From contig NZ_CP012982.1 of NCBI RefSeq assembly GCF_001411495.1, forward strand, positions 186,001-250,000: a DNA stretch of 64,000 nt. The letters are read 5' to 3'. The notes under the pieces are model-generated. The model did not search any database and was not told the DNA's origin. It saw nothing but the letters and a program-made list of their open reading frames with translations. This stretch comes from Burkholderia cepacia ATCC 25416. Lineage in GTDB: Bacteria; Pseudomonadota; Gammaproteobacteria; Burkholderiales; Burkholderiaceae. This document shows, piece by piece, positions 44,463 through 53,214 of this stretch (the stretch's first letter is position 1; each line of letters opens with the position of its first letter). The position numbers and the translations under genes were made by a program.

Positions 44463-44684
44463 ATTCTTTGCGGATTTTTCGGAAACTCCGGACGGTTGAG
44501 CCCGCAGCCATTATCAGTCACTCGACATGACCGAGTCGTTCGTTGACAATCGGCTTTTACAAAGTTGACCGTGCTTGTTTAAAGCAAGCCAACGATATGT
44601 ACTTCAGTCGGCGCTGTCGACCACGATCGACGCCAGAATTACTCCGATCGCCACATGAATGAAAAAACAGCAGTGGGAGCAAGA

Positions 44685-45119
44685 ATGCATATCCACGCAT
44701 CGGCATCCGGCCGTCGTTGCGCAGCGCTCGGGGTCGCCATGGCGCTGACATTTTCGTGGTTCACCTCTGCACAGGCACAGAGCTGCGCACTTGACAGCGT
44801 GGCGCCCGAGTGCTTGCTGCAGCGTAGTCAAGGCGAATTTCAGCAAGCGGATGACGAGTTGAACCGCACTTACCAAAAGGTTTTGAAGTCGATGTCTCGG
44901 CCGCGTGACGAGTACGTCGACTATCCGGCACTCAAGACGAAATTCGTCGAGGCTCAGCGTCAATGGGTCCGCTTTCTCGATAAAGAGTGTACCGCTTGGT
45001 ATCTGATAAACGAGGCAGGCGCAGATCGTAATCTTGATCTACTGACTTGCGAAATCGACAGAACACGTGATCGTACGCGTGAATTGAACGCGTGGCTCAA
45101 GCAATTGAGCCATGATTAG
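44685..45119 (+). CDS. LprI-type (DUF1311) periplasmic protein
   Basis: A 144-residue protein. A signal peptide runs to about residue 31 (ALTFSWFTSAQAQS). The mature part has the DUF1311/lysozyme-inhibitor-LprI pattern: EFQQADDELNRTYQKVL, FVEAQRQWVRFLDKEC and cysteines CALDS, CLLQR, ECTAWY and LLTCE, likely two disulfides. Start: ATG at 44685 with GGGAG five bases upstream, preferred over ATG 44655. Codon use and base composition are less GC-biased than the rest of the window, as in its right-hand neighbours. LprI-type proteins inhibit lysozyme in some species; this is only a family inference. Confidence 0.8.
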   Translation: MHIHASASGRRCAALGVAMALTFSWFTSAQAQSCALDSVAPECLLQRSQGEFQQADDELNRTYQKVLKSMSRPRDEYVDYPALKTKFVEAQRQWVRFLDKECTAWYLINEAGADRNLDLLTCEIDRTRDRTRELNAWLKQLSHD

Positions 45120-45267
45120 CGCAGCGCCAGATGAAGACAGCATCACCAGGTCGGCGGATATTAGAGAGAGGGTTTCGCTTAACGAACAAAAAAGCGCCAT
45201 CCGCGACGCCCCGAAAGCAATGCATCTGCCGTCACCACCTCGTTGATTGGACAGGATCGTTAATTCG

Positions 45268-45690
45268 ATGAGTTTTTTGCAAAATCGAGAACTTGTGGAT
45301 GCCCTGACCTCGCTGCCGGAGCGGCAGCTGGTCGAAGTGATCGCGTTGGCGTTGGAGGCACGCGAAGCCCAAGTAGGACGTCCGGAATGGCAGTCGGCCA
45401 AACTCGTGCTCGCGGAGGTTCACCGATTCAATGAGGCGTCCGCGACGCCCTCGCCCTGGGCGCTTATTGTCAGCAACTCCGCCGGGCATATCGGGCAGTT
45501 TCCGGTCAGGAGCGGCCGCCAATTTCCGCCTGTACTGCATCAAACCACCGCCAGTTTGAGCCATTCGACGCAGCTACGGAATGGGTCGCTCCATGACGAT
45601 CAGCTCGCCGAGAAATCGCTGATTGGTCGCCCGTCTGATTTCCTCGAATCCCTCGCGCTGCCAAAATGCGAACGCACGCGGATTCGTTGA
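45268..45690 (+). CDS. hypothetical protein, possibly degenerate at its 3' end
   Basis: A 140-residue frame. The first 60 residues (MSFLQNRELVDALTSLPERQ, VEVIALALEAREAQ) look like a real helical protein; the remainder is low in structure and overlaps the opposite-strand GNAT gene by 117 bases. I do not recognise it. The gene may have lost its original end by insertion or deletion. The upstream 150 bases carry no gene. Confidence 0.4.
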   Translation: MSFLQNRELVDALTSLPERQLVEVIALALEAREAQVGRPEWQSAKLVLAEVHRFNEASATPSPWALIVSNSAGHIGQFPVRSGRQFPPVLHQTTASLSHSTQLRNGSLHDDQLAEKSLIGRPSDFLESLALPKCERTRIR

Positions 45691-46068
45691 AACGACCGCG
45701 AGTTGCGCCCTGCGGAAGCCCCACTCACGCGCCATAGCATCGAGCAACGCCAACGCAGTCTTTCCGTAACCACGACGCTGGTACGCATCGGAAAATAACA
45801 GCAGTCCGATCCAGATGCAGTCGTCAGTTGGATATGCGCGAATCACGTCGGCACAGCCAACCATGTCTGGCCCGACATAAAAGCCGAAGACTGATTTATC
45901 TCCCCCATCTTTGCCTGCAGGCTTGCCGTAGAAGAAATCATCAACATCTTCTTTGGAGGGTGACCGTCCTTCGACCAGTTGAGTATAAGAGGCGGCTTCG
46001 ATAAAGACGCGCGATACGTTCGCGTAATCGTTATCCGAATCGCCGCTGAGTGCGCGGACTGTGACCAT
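45574..46068 (-). CDS. GNAT-family N-acetyltransferase
   Basis: A 164-residue acetyltransferase. Motif A for acetyl-CoA binding is YQRRGYGKTALALLDAM; motif B is seen in AFAFWQREGFEEI. The start at 46068 has a GAAAGAG ribosome binding site; the frame continues open upstream to 46401 without similarity. Substrate unknown. Lies in the more A/T-rich accessory segment. Confidence 0.8.
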   Translation of the reverse strand: MVTVRALSGDSDNDYANVSRVFIEAASYTQLVEGRSPSKEDVDDFFYGKPAGKDGGDKSVFGFYVGPDMVGCADVIRAYPTDDCIWIGLLLFSDAYQRRGYGKTALALLDAMAREWGFRRAQLAVVSTNPRAFAFWQREGFEEIRRATNQRFLGELIVMERPIP

Positions 46069-46188
46069 CAGGCGCTCTTTCGAAGTGTGAGGCGTAATTC
46101 TAAGTCGATTTACCCATGAACACACGCAGCGCAACATGGCGCTAGCGTCCGCTTCATGGGAAGTTGAGTGTCTCTTCCGGTCTGGTTC

Positions 46189-46216
46189 GGCCGACCGCAT
46201 CAGGCGGCGGTCGGCC
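46189..46216. other. 9-bp hairpin in the GNAT divergent region
   Basis: GGCCGACCG and CGGTCGGCC pair around a 10-base loop, between two divergent acetyltransferase genes. It is not followed by a T tract; it may be the relic of a terminator or an insertion boundary. The remaining 46069-46284 sequence has no gene. Confidence 0.35.
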
Positions 46217-46284
46217 ATTTTGAGATGCTCGACGCCGCCGATTAAACTGTTGGCAATCATCTTCCCAGACACGCACCGATCAGC

Positions 46285-46854
46285 ATGAGCGCAATCAAAC
46301 TGTTGAGACCTACGACCGCCTTGCTGCCGAGCTACGTTGCGGCGCTTGAGGCAGGATGGTCGCCCGACAACGTCCGTAAGGAGATCGCTGCGCGCGAACA
46401 ATTGGACGCTATTGACGTAGATGCTGAGCGATTCGTGGACGGACTGGACGATCCAACTGCATCGGGCGGTCCGATTCCCTTACCCGATGGCTCGACTGTC
46501 ACGCGGCTCCCGAGCATTGTCCGCTGGATATGGGACGGTGATTTCAGCGGCGCAATCGGATTTCGTTGGCAGGCCGGAACCGCCGAATTGCCGTCGTACG
46601 TACTCGGACATATCGGCTTCTCGGTCGTGCCGTGGAAGAGGGGCAACGGCTATGCCACGCAGGCGCTCGATTTGATGCTGGGCGAAGCAAAGGGAGAAGG
46701 CCTGCCCTATGTCGAACTAACAGTTGATCCGGAGAATATCGCCTCGCAGAGGGTAATCGCTGCGTGCAATGGCGTATTGATCGAGCGCTTCAGAAAGCCG
46801 GCAGCCTACGGATTCGCCGAGACGCTCCGCTATCGCATTGAATTGAACGACTGA
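46285..46854 (+). CDS. GNAT-family N-acetyltransferase
   Basis: A 189-residue RimJ/RimL-like acetyltransferase. Motif A is VVPWKRGNGYATQALDLML and motif B is DPENIASQRVIAACNGVLIERF (residues 135-175). The first 45 residues (LLPSYVAALEAGWSPDNVRKEI) are typical for this subgroup. Substrate unknown. Unlike its neighbours it has a clear homologous full length. Confidence 0.82.
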   Translation: MSAIKLLRPTTALLPSYVAALEAGWSPDNVRKEIAAREQLDAIDVDAERFVDGLDDPTASGGPIPLPDGSTVTRLPSIVRWIWDGDFSGAIGFRWQAGTAELPSYVLGHIGFSVVPWKRGNGYATQALDLMLGEAKGEGLPYVELTVDPENIASQRVIAACNGVLIERFRKPAAYGFAETLRYRIELND

Positions 46855-46991
46855 GCAAGCTGTCAGCCCTTATTCGGCCGCTTTCTGCCGCTCGTCTGAG
46901 CCATGTAGTGATGCGTTGCATCGACGGTTTGAATCCGCCGTCGGTAAGCGACATACACGACATCCATGAAGAACCTCTTTCCATCACGACC

Positions 46992-47810
46992 GTGAGAATC
47001 CTCCATTTCGCCCCGTTGCTGGCGCTCGCCGCCTCCCCCATCGTTCACGCCGCCGACAGCCAGCCTTGCGACGACGACACCGTGACTGCCGTCGCCCGCT
47101 GGGCCGGCATCGCGAGCGCCCGCATCGCCACACGTGACGCGGACCGGCTCGTCGTCGCGGCGGCCTGCAAGGTCATGCCGAATGCACCTGAAACGACGAT
47201 CGCGGCCGTCGCGTTCGATTCGCTGCCGAAGAGCAAGAATCCCGACGATAGCGAAAAGCTGCAGGTCGTCGCGCTCGTCGAAGGGGGCAAGGTCGTGGCG
47301 GCCGAGCGTTCGGTGATTCAGGAGGACGCGGCGATACAGATCGGCGAGAACAGTTATCGCATCGATACTGCGCCGTACCGGCTGTCGCCCGATGTACGGG
47401 CATTCGGCGTCGTGTTCAGCAGCACCGCGCACGGACCGAGCTGCCCAGATGCCTACATGGAGAACGAACTGACACTGTGGATTCGCGAAGGCACCCGTAT
47501 CCGCCCCGTGTTTGGTACCAATCTCAATGGCTGGGTCGCCACCACAGGCACCGCGTGCGGCCCCGATACCAGTGACCTGCGCAGCGAGTCCGCCCGCATG
47601 ACGATTGCGGTCGAGAAGACGTCGCACAACGGCTTTGCGGACCTGTCGATTACGGCACACGTGATGAACGCGGAAAGCAACGACGACAAACAACCGGACG
47701 CAGGAAAGCGCACCGTGCGCACGGTCGTCAAATACGACGGCAAATCATACGGGAGCGATATGTACCGAGACTTCTGGTATTCGCCTGCCTCGAAGAAGCG
47801 ATTCAAATGA
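46992..47810 (+). CDS. secreted hypothetical protein
   Basis: A 272-residue protein from the chosen GTG start, which opens a signal peptide (VRILHFAPLLALAASPIVHA, cleavage near HAADS). In-frame ATGs at 46908 and 46911 would place 28 residues before it. The mature part has four cysteines and no motif I recognise; it looks beta-rich (TTIAAVAFDSLPKSKN, LQVVALVEGGKVVAAERSV). It probably acts in the periplasm. Confidence 0.65.
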   Translation: MRILHFAPLLALAASPIVHAADSQPCDDDTVTAVARWAGIASARIATRDADRLVVAAACKVMPNAPETTIAAVAFDSLPKSKNPDDSEKLQVVALVEGGKVVAAERSVIQEDAAIQIGENSYRIDTAPYRLSPDVRAFGVVFSSTAHGPSCPDAYMENELTLWIREGTRIRPVFGTNLNGWVATTGTACGPDTSDLRSESARMTIAVEKTSHNGFADLSITAHVMNAESNDDKQPDAGKRTVRTVVKYDGKSYGSDMYRDFWYSPASKKRFK

Positions 47811-47844
47811 CGGTGACGTGCCGCGGCGAGTCCACCCCGCCCGC

Positions 47845-48996
47845 CTACTCCACCACCTTCGCCCCGATCGCCTCGCCCGACGCCGGCCTGAGCCGCGCTT
47901 CCTCCCGCCCCCGCCGCATCTCGCGCGCCGTATACCGATCCTTCAGCCGCAGGAACGGTTTCTCGACAAGGAAATAACTGGCCGTCGCCGCCATCAGCGC
48001 CCACACGATCCCAAGCGGAAACGCATGCGCAACCGGCAGATCCGGATTCGCGAACGGCTGCTGCCACAGATAGAGGCTGAACGAGATCGTGCCGACGAAC
48101 ACGACAGGCTGCGCACGCAACCATCGCGCACACCAGAATTCGCTGCGGAAATTCAGCACGACGATCACGATCGCGATCAGCGCCGCCTCGAGCGTCACGC
48201 CGTACGTCGCATTCCAGAAGCCACCGAACCGGTGTTCGGCGAGCGGGCCGCCGATCAGCACGACCACGATGATCGCCGTCACGATGCGCGTCCCGCCGCG
48301 CCACGAGCGAATCCACGCTTCGAGCCGTTCGCGGTTGAGCGACGCATAACAACCGATCAGGATCGGATCGACGCCCGTGTGAAGCATCATCCCGAGCTGC
48401 CCGCGCAGCGCGGGCGCCACGAAGTACGTGACCGCGCGCACGAGCGGCACGACCAGGATCAGCGCGGCCAGCCAGCGCGTTCCGCCGCGGCGCATGCCGT
48501 ACACGAACAGCAGCGGCCAGAACCAGTAGAACTGTTCCTCGAGCGCGAGCGACCAGAAATGGCCGAGATACCACGCACCGTCGGGATGCAACGTGTTGTC
48601 GCCGGTCAGCCCGAACCACGCCGAGTAGTTCCACAGGTGCAGCGCCGCATACAGCCACTGCCGGCGGTCGACGTCGAACCAGCCGGCGAAAGCCACGATC
48701 GCGACCGCCGCGAGATAGACGTAGCAGGCCGGCCAGATCCGCAGCGCGCGACGCACGTAGAACGACGTCAGCGCGATGCCGCCCGTGCGCGCGAATTCGG
48801 CGCGCAACACGTTGGTGATCAGGAAGCCGCTGAGGACGAAGAAGATCAGCACGCCGAGCCGGCCGTCGGCGATCAGCCGCAACGGCGCGTACCAGCCCGT
48901 GTAGCCGCCGGGCAGCACGTGCTCGGCGTGTCCGACCACGACCATCGCCACCGCGACGGCGCGCAATCCGGTCAACTGCGTGACGCGATGGTTCAT
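47845..48996 (-). CDS. acyltransferase 3 family membrane protein (OafA/YrhL type)
   Basis: A 383-residue ten-helix membrane protein. The family motifs are LTGLRAVAVAMVVVGH (catalytic-type His), FFVLSGFLITNVL, FYVRRALRIWPACY (R-x10-H-like charge motif) and FWSLALEEQFYWFWPLL. Such proteins transfer acetyl or other short acyl groups to cell-surface glycans or lipids. The upstream 230 bases contain an A/T-rich promoter region. It has a lone position, so the acceptor is unknown. Confidence 0.85.
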   Translation of the reverse strand: MNHRVTQLTGLRAVAVAMVVVGHAEHVLPGGYTGWYAPLRLIADGRLGVLIFFVLSGFLITNVLRAEFARTGGIALTSFYVRRALRIWPACYVYLAAVAIVAFAGWFDVDRRQWLYAALHLWNYSAWFGLTGDNTLHPDGAWYLGHFWSLALEEQFYWFWPLLFVYGMRRGGTRWLAALILVVPLVRAVTYFVAPALRGQLGMMLHTGVDPILIGCYASLNRERLEAWIRSWRGGTRIVTAIIVVVLIGGPLAEHRFGGFWNATYGVTLEAALIAIVIVVLNFRSEFWCARWLRAQPVVFVGTISFSLYLWQQPFANPDLPVAHAFPLGIVWALMAATASYFLVEKPFLRLKDRYTAREMRRGREEARLRPASGEAIGAKVVE

Positions 48997-49135
48997 CGGC
49001 TGGTTTCCGTTGGCACGGTGGATGGGCAGCAGACCGGCGCTGCCCCCGCTTCGGCACGCCGATATGCCGCCGGGATTTTGTATGAAAAATATCCGAATGA
49101 AATTACTTCAAAAATCCCGCCCCCCCCAATGCAAG

Positions 49136-49161
49136 CCGCCCCGGCTGGACGTCCGGGGCGG
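49136..49161 (-). terminator. hairpin after the DUF2589 operon
   Basis: CCGCCCCGG and CCGGGGCGG form a 9-bp stem with 8-base loop about 70 bases beyond the last minus-strand gene. Only a distant short T run follows on the minus strand. Confidence 0.45.
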
Positions 49162-49230
49162 GTGGCGCAGCGCCGGCCGCCTGTTGCGGCGCAACGATCA
49201 ACGGGACGCGGCAAGATCGCGGCGGCGCGT

Positions 49231-49470
49231 TCACCGGTCGGCTTTCTTCTCCAGCAGCCGGACATTCTGCTGCGCGACCTGGAGATCCTGCAGCCGATCC
49301 ACCAGTTCCGCGCAGCCCGTCTTGTCCATCTGGAACGGCGTGCCGCACATCGGGCAGCGGACCTCGCTGTTGCCGAGAAAATCCGCCAGCGACAACTTCA
49401 CCCGCCCGCGCGTGCAGACCGGGCACATGAAACCCGGTGCGTCGTTCAGCATCTTCTCGCTCGTCTTCAT
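49231..49470 (-). CDS. small zinc-ribbon protein
   Basis: A 79-residue protein with two CxxC knuckles, CPVC (about residue 16) and CPMC (about residue 39), which should hold one zinc ion, followed by a helical tail (CAELVDRLQDLQVAQQNVRLLEKK). The start overlaps the preceding DUF2589 gene by an ATGA, so it belongs to that operon. Function unknown; the coiled-coil-like tail suggests protein contacts. Confidence 0.78.
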   Translation of the reverse strand: MKTSEKMLNDAPGFMCPVCTRGRVKLSLADFLGNSEVRCPMCGTPFQMDKTGCAELVDRLQDLQVAQQNVRLLEKKADR

Positions 49471-50108
49471 GACTCCCTCCTGGAGTGATCGCCACCTTCA
49501 CCGGTGGCCTGGGTGCCCGCGCCGCCGACCTGGGTATTCATGCCCAGCAGCGCCAGCAGGTTGCCGATACCGGCGGGGATGCCGGCCTGCCCGACCTCGA
49601 CCTTCGCGCCGATGTTCGCCTCGAGAAACGGCGACACGTCCTCGCGCGTCTGGCCGCCGGCCTCGGGCCGGCCGCGTGCGAGCATGGCGCTCCAGCGATA
49701 CTGGCGCGGCGCGGCATCGTCCGCATCGCCGGGCAGCAGCGGGATCGCGCACGACGCCTTCACGCGCTCGGCAAGCAGCAGGCGCACGCCGAAATCGAAT
49801 GTCGCGGTCTTCACTTCGAGCAGCGGCAGCGGGATCAATGACAGCACCGGAACCTGCACGCGGCGCCATTCGGTCTTGTCCTTGCCGAGCACCTGTTCGT
49901 AGAAGAACGTGATCATCCGCAGTTCGCCGAAGTCGCTGTCGTCCAGATCTCCCGGCTCGCAGCCGGTGGACGGCTTCCGCACGAAGCCGAACTCGCGGAC
50001 GTACCGGACGAACTGGCGCGCGGCCATGAAGTCCGCCTCGATCACGGCCTCGATCGGCGCGGCGAACAGGTACTGCAGATCGACGACGGGGCTGATGGAA
50101 TCGGTCAT
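49467..50108 (-). CDS. DUF2589-like protein
   Basis: A 213-residue soluble protein. It has the core of DUF2589 as I recall the family: an N-terminal helix-rich part (LQYLFAAPIEAVIEADFMAA, RQFVRYVREFGF), then VPVLSLIPLPLLEVKTATFDF and near the C-terminus VGQAGIPAGIGNLLALLGMN. Both motifs recur in the Ig-containing protein encoded at 51026. It lacks a signal peptide. The start at 50108 is four bases from the preceding stop. Function unknown. Confidence 0.75.
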   Translation of the reverse strand: MTDSISPVVDLQYLFAAPIEAVIEADFMAARQFVRYVREFGFVRKPSTGCEPGDLDDSDFGELRMITFFYEQVLGKDKTEWRRVQVPVLSLIPLPLLEVKTATFDFGVRLLLAERVKASCAIPLLPGDADDAAPRQYRWSAMLARGRPEAGGQTREDVSPFLEANIGAKVEVGQAGIPAGIGNLLALLGMNTQVGGAGTQATGEGGDHSRRES

Positions 50109-50112
50109 GGCA

Positions 50113-50964
50113 TCACTCCGTGACAACCAGTTCGTCGCGCTCGCGGCCGCCTTCGCCGACGAGCACCCACTTGTAGTTGCGCAGCTTCGCGCGCAGCGTC
50201 AGCGTCTGCACGAATTCGGATGGAATACCCTGCAGCGCGGCCGGGTCCAGCGTCACCGCGAGCGACGGCACGCGCGCGGTCTCCGCCTGGATCCCGCGCT
50301 GCCGCTCGGCCGCCGCTTCGATCAGCCCGCGCAGTGCATCCCAGCTCGCGTCGACTGTCCCCTCGAACGACGTGTGTCCCGCATCCGCGCGCTCGTGCGC
50401 GTCGAACACGTCCGCCAGGCCGTCGTCCAGCGATGCGTGAAGCACGTCGAGCAGGCCGGCCCGCAGCGCATCGCGCGTCGGCGGCGTGCCGCGCATGGCC
50501 TGCGTCAGTGCGTCGCCGAGCAACGCATGCAGATTGCCGCCCAGCTCGCGCACGACGCGGGACGAACGCAACGCGTCGATCCGGTCGTGTGCCGGGTCGG
50601 CGCCCCCACCGGCCGCGCCGCGCGTGCCGCGCACGCGGCCGAGCGCGCCGGCGAGATCGCGCAGCAGCAGTGCGCCTGCCTCCGTCGCCAGGTCGGCGAC
50701 GGCGACCTGCGACGGCAGCGCATCGGCCGCCAGCGTGTCCGCGTCGAGCCGCGATGCCCGTTCGTCGCCATCGGCGCCCGGCGGCACCGCGAAGCGCAGC
50801 GTCACGTCCGCTTCGTCGAGCAGGCCGTTCGGCACCGGAAAATACTTGAGCAACGGATCCTCGCGATACTTCACGGCGAGGCGCTTCGAATACAGGTTCG
50901 CTTCGTGCTGCGCGCCCGCGAGACTGTCGAGGAACGCGGCGGCGATATCCCGCAGATTGGTCAT
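50113..50964 (-). CDS. hypothetical protein related to the DUF2589 proteins
   Basis: A 283-residue soluble protein. The N-terminal segment LLKYFPVPNGLLDEADVTLRFAV aligns by eye with the P-V-P...D-E-V motif of both DUF2589 neighbours. The middle is rich in Ala/Asp/Arg helices, and the end (LTLRAKLRNYKWVLVGEGG) is beta-like. Ribosome binding site AGAGGAGAAC precedes the ATG. It is placed between the two DUF2589 genes. No enzymatic motif. Confidence 0.72.
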   Translation of the reverse strand: MTNLRDIAAAFLDSLAGAQHEANLYSKRLAVKYREDPLLKYFPVPNGLLDEADVTLRFAVPPGADGDERASRLDADTLAADALPSQVAVADLATEAGALLLRDLAGALGRVRGTRGAAGGGADPAHDRIDALRSSRVVRELGGNLHALLGDALTQAMRGTPPTRDALRAGLLDVLHASLDDGLADVFDAHERADAGHTSFEGTVDASWDALRGLIEAAAERQRGIQAETARVPSLAVTLDPAALQGIPSEFVQTLTLRAKLRNYKWVLVGEGGRERDELVVTE

Positions 50965-51025
50965 CGGTGTTCTCCTCTAACCCGCGCCGGCAGGCCGGCG
51001 CGGGCGGATTGTCACATCGGACGGA

Positions 51026-52336
51026 TCAGGGCTTGGCCTGCAGCGTGAGGCTCGTGGACACGCCCGCGCCGTCGATCGTCGCGCTGACGGTCACGACCGA
51101 CTTGCTGGTGTCGTCGAGCGCCTTGCAATCGATCTCGACCTTGCCGTTGGCGTCGGTCTTCGGCGGCGGATCGGCTTTCACGCTGTCGCCGTTCGCGGTG
51201 ACCTCGAACCCCGCACCGCCTGCGTCGAACGCGAACTTCAGCTCGACACCCACTGCCGGCGTGCCGTCCGGTTTAAGCGCGGTCAGCACGTCCTTGCCGG
51301 AGTCTCCCTTGGCAATCGAGAGCGTCGCCTGCGCGCTCTTGAGTGACGGCGCCGACGGCGGCGGCAGCCGGTGCAGCACGCGCACCGGCACGACAACCGA
51401 CTTCGCATCGACCTTGCCGCTGTCCGGCGCGGGGATCGACGCGGACACCGTCAGGTCGATCGCCTGCGCGTCGACCTCGCCTTCCGCCCAGAACAGGACG
51501 GACAACGAACCGTCGCCGTCGGTCTTGAACGACGTGACCTTGCCGGCTGCATCGAACGGGATGGTCGAACCGAACGGCGCGCGGCTCATCCGGAACTTGT
51601 CCGCGAGCGCGGGATCGATCTGGAACGCGACCTCCGTATTGCCGGCGAACAGCCCGCTCGAATTCTGCAGGCGCACCTGCAGCATCTGCTGCTGTGACGG
51701 ATCGCCCGACATCACGGTCGACAACGCCGGACTGACCTGCATGTCACCGTTGCGGCTCGCGCCGGTCGCGGCGCTCGACAGGATGTTGAGCACGGTCGCG
51801 AGCCCGGCCGGCACGCCGGCCTGCGACGCATGCACGAACACGTCCTGCGTGTACTCGACCGAATAGCGCGAGTCCTGCGTCGCCTTCGAATCCTTCTTGC
51901 TCGAATAGCTGGCCTTCATCTGCGCCGACAGGCTGAACGGCCCCCAGCCGATCTTGCCCTGCGCCGAGAGTTCGCCCGCGATCGCTTCGGACTTCGACTC
52001 TTCCGACGTCGACGACGCCGCCGCGTTGATGTTCGCCTTGAACTGGATCGTCACTTCGTCGACCAGGATCAGCGGCACCGGCACGATCGTCAGCAGCGGC
52101 ACGATCAGCTTCACCATCTGCCCGTCCTTCTGGTACAGGAAGGTGACGTTGACGGCCTGCTTCACGCCGTCGGTGTCGGTCGTGAGGCCGACCTTGTCGA
52201 TGAACTCGTAGGTGGATTTCGCGGCCATCGCCTGCGCGGTGATCGCGGCCTGCAACGGGCCGCCGATCAGGGCGCTGTAGTCGATCCCGTTCAACAGACT
52301 CCGGGCGGACTCGGCCGCCGAATTGTCAACTGGCAT
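51026..52336 (-). CDS. DUF2589 protein with C-terminal Ig-like domains
   Basis: A 436-residue protein without signal peptide. Residues about 5-205 are the DUF2589 domain (SLLNGIDYSALIGGPLQAAI, VPLLTIVPVPLILVDEVTIQ, HASQAGVPAGLATVLNIL). Residues about 220-335 resemble one Ig-like fold and 340-436 resemble a bacterial Ig-like (Big_1) repeat (TDANGKVEIDCKA, VVTVSATIDGAGVSTSLTL). Ig repeats are normally extracellular, so their presence in an apparently cytoplasmic protein is notable. GGAGATC ribosome binding site upstream of 52336. Function unknown. Confidence 0.78.
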   Translation of the reverse strand: MPVDNSAAESARSLLNGIDYSALIGGPLQAAITAQAMAAKSTYEFIDKVGLTTDTDGVKQAVNVTFLYQKDGQMVKLIVPLLTIVPVPLILVDEVTIQFKANINAAASSTSEESKSEAIAGELSAQGKIGWGPFSLSAQMKASYSSKKDSKATQDSRYSVEYTQDVFVHASQAGVPAGLATVLNILSSAATGASRNGDMQVSPALSTVMSGDPSQQQMLQVRLQNSSGLFAGNTEVAFQIDPALADKFRMSRAPFGSTIPFDAAGKVTSFKTDGDGSLSVLFWAEGEVDAQAIDLTVSASIPAPDSGKVDAKSVVVPVRVLHRLPPPSAPSLKSAQATLSIAKGDSGKDVLTALKPDGTPAVGVELKFAFDAGGAGFEVTANGDSVKADPPPKTDANGKVEIDCKALDDTSKSVVTVSATIDGAGVSTSLTLQAKP

Positions 52337-52446
52337 GATTGATCTCCTGTGATTTCGGTTCCGCACGCGCCGCCGTGCTGTCTCGCCGGCGCGTGCGGTA
52401 CGTCATGCAGCCGCCGGCCCTCGGCGGGCGGCGGCCGGACCGGCGG

Positions 52447-52809
52447 TTACGGGCGCGGCGGCGGGCGCAGGCGGAAACGCATGCGGTTTGCGGAAAGCTC
52501 CGCATCCACGCTGTAGCGCCGCCAGATCGCGAAACCGGTCAGCAGCGCGAACGTGCTGACGGTCGTGACCACCACGCCGCCGTAGATCGCGGCGTTCGGC
52601 ACGGGACGAAACGGCCAGGTGAACAGCGCGGTGTCCCCTTCCGCGTGATCGTCGGCGGCCCGAGGTTCGAGCAGCTTCGTCCACTCCTTGACCTGCTGTG
52701 CGTCGGTGACGTCGACCAGGATCTCCCCGGCGGATCGATTGACGAGTTGCGCCACTTCGACCTGTGTGGCGCGATCGTCCTTCCAGATAATCACATTTTC
52801 GCTTTCCAT
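52447..52809 (-). CDS. small single-span membrane protein
   Basis: A 120-residue protein with a soluble N-terminal domain (VIIWKDDRATQVEVAQLVNRS) and one membrane segment (IYGGVVVTTVSTFALLTGFAIW, residues 74-96), ending in an Arg/Pro-rich tail. AAAGGAGTGAAAA is a strong ribosome binding site. It lies between the LuxR-type genes and the DUF2589 genes, on the same strand, and could anchor a complex to the membrane. Family not recognised. Confidence 0.72.
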   Translation of the reverse strand: MESENVIIWKDDRATQVEVAQLVNRSAGEILVDVTDAQQVKEWTKLLEPRAADDHAEGDTALFTWPFRPVPNAAIYGGVVVTTVSTFALLTGFAIWRRYSVDAELSANRMRFRLRPPPRP

Positions 52810-52977
52810 TTTTCACTCCTTTTCATTAAGAAAACCGGGTGAATTCGCCCTCGGAATATCGCGCATTCTCCCGTCCACGGGCGAATGCAACGCAATATCC
52901 GCCCGCCATTCAAATTGCGCCGAATGCGAATGCCGCTCAATACCTCCGATTGCGTAGTGAAAAGCGAATCGCCGGAA

Positions 52978-53214
52978 TCACAATTCGCGGCCGATTTTCA
53001 TCAGGCGGGCAAGTTCGTGAATGGACAATTTGTGCATGATGTTTTCACGATGCTTGCTGACCGTGCGCGGGCTGACATCGAGCAACCTTGCGATTTCCTT
53101 GCTCGCGAGACCGGCACCGATCAGGCGCAGCACATCCCGCTCACGCGGCCCGAGCGCGGCGATCTTCGCAAGGAGAGAGGTCGTCCGCGAGCGGCGGCGC
53201 GTGTTCGACCGCAT
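52978..53214 (-). CDS. LuxR-type helix-turn-helix ORF 2
   Basis: A 78-residue frame containing a complete LuxR helix-turn-helix: LGPRERDVLRLIGAGLASKE and IARLLDVSPRTVSKHRENIM (residues 21-62). The only possible start is ATG at 53214, which has no ribosome binding site and lies inside the preceding LuxR-type ORF in the +1 frame; the frame is closed by a TGA 24 bases before it. It may be translated by coupling or by a frameshift in the overlap, or it may be the second half of a broken two-domain regulator. Confidence 0.6.
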   Translation of the reverse strand: MRSNTRRRSRTTSLLAKIAALGPRERDVLRLIGAGLASKEIARLLDVSPRTVSKHRENIMHKLSIHELARLMKIGREL

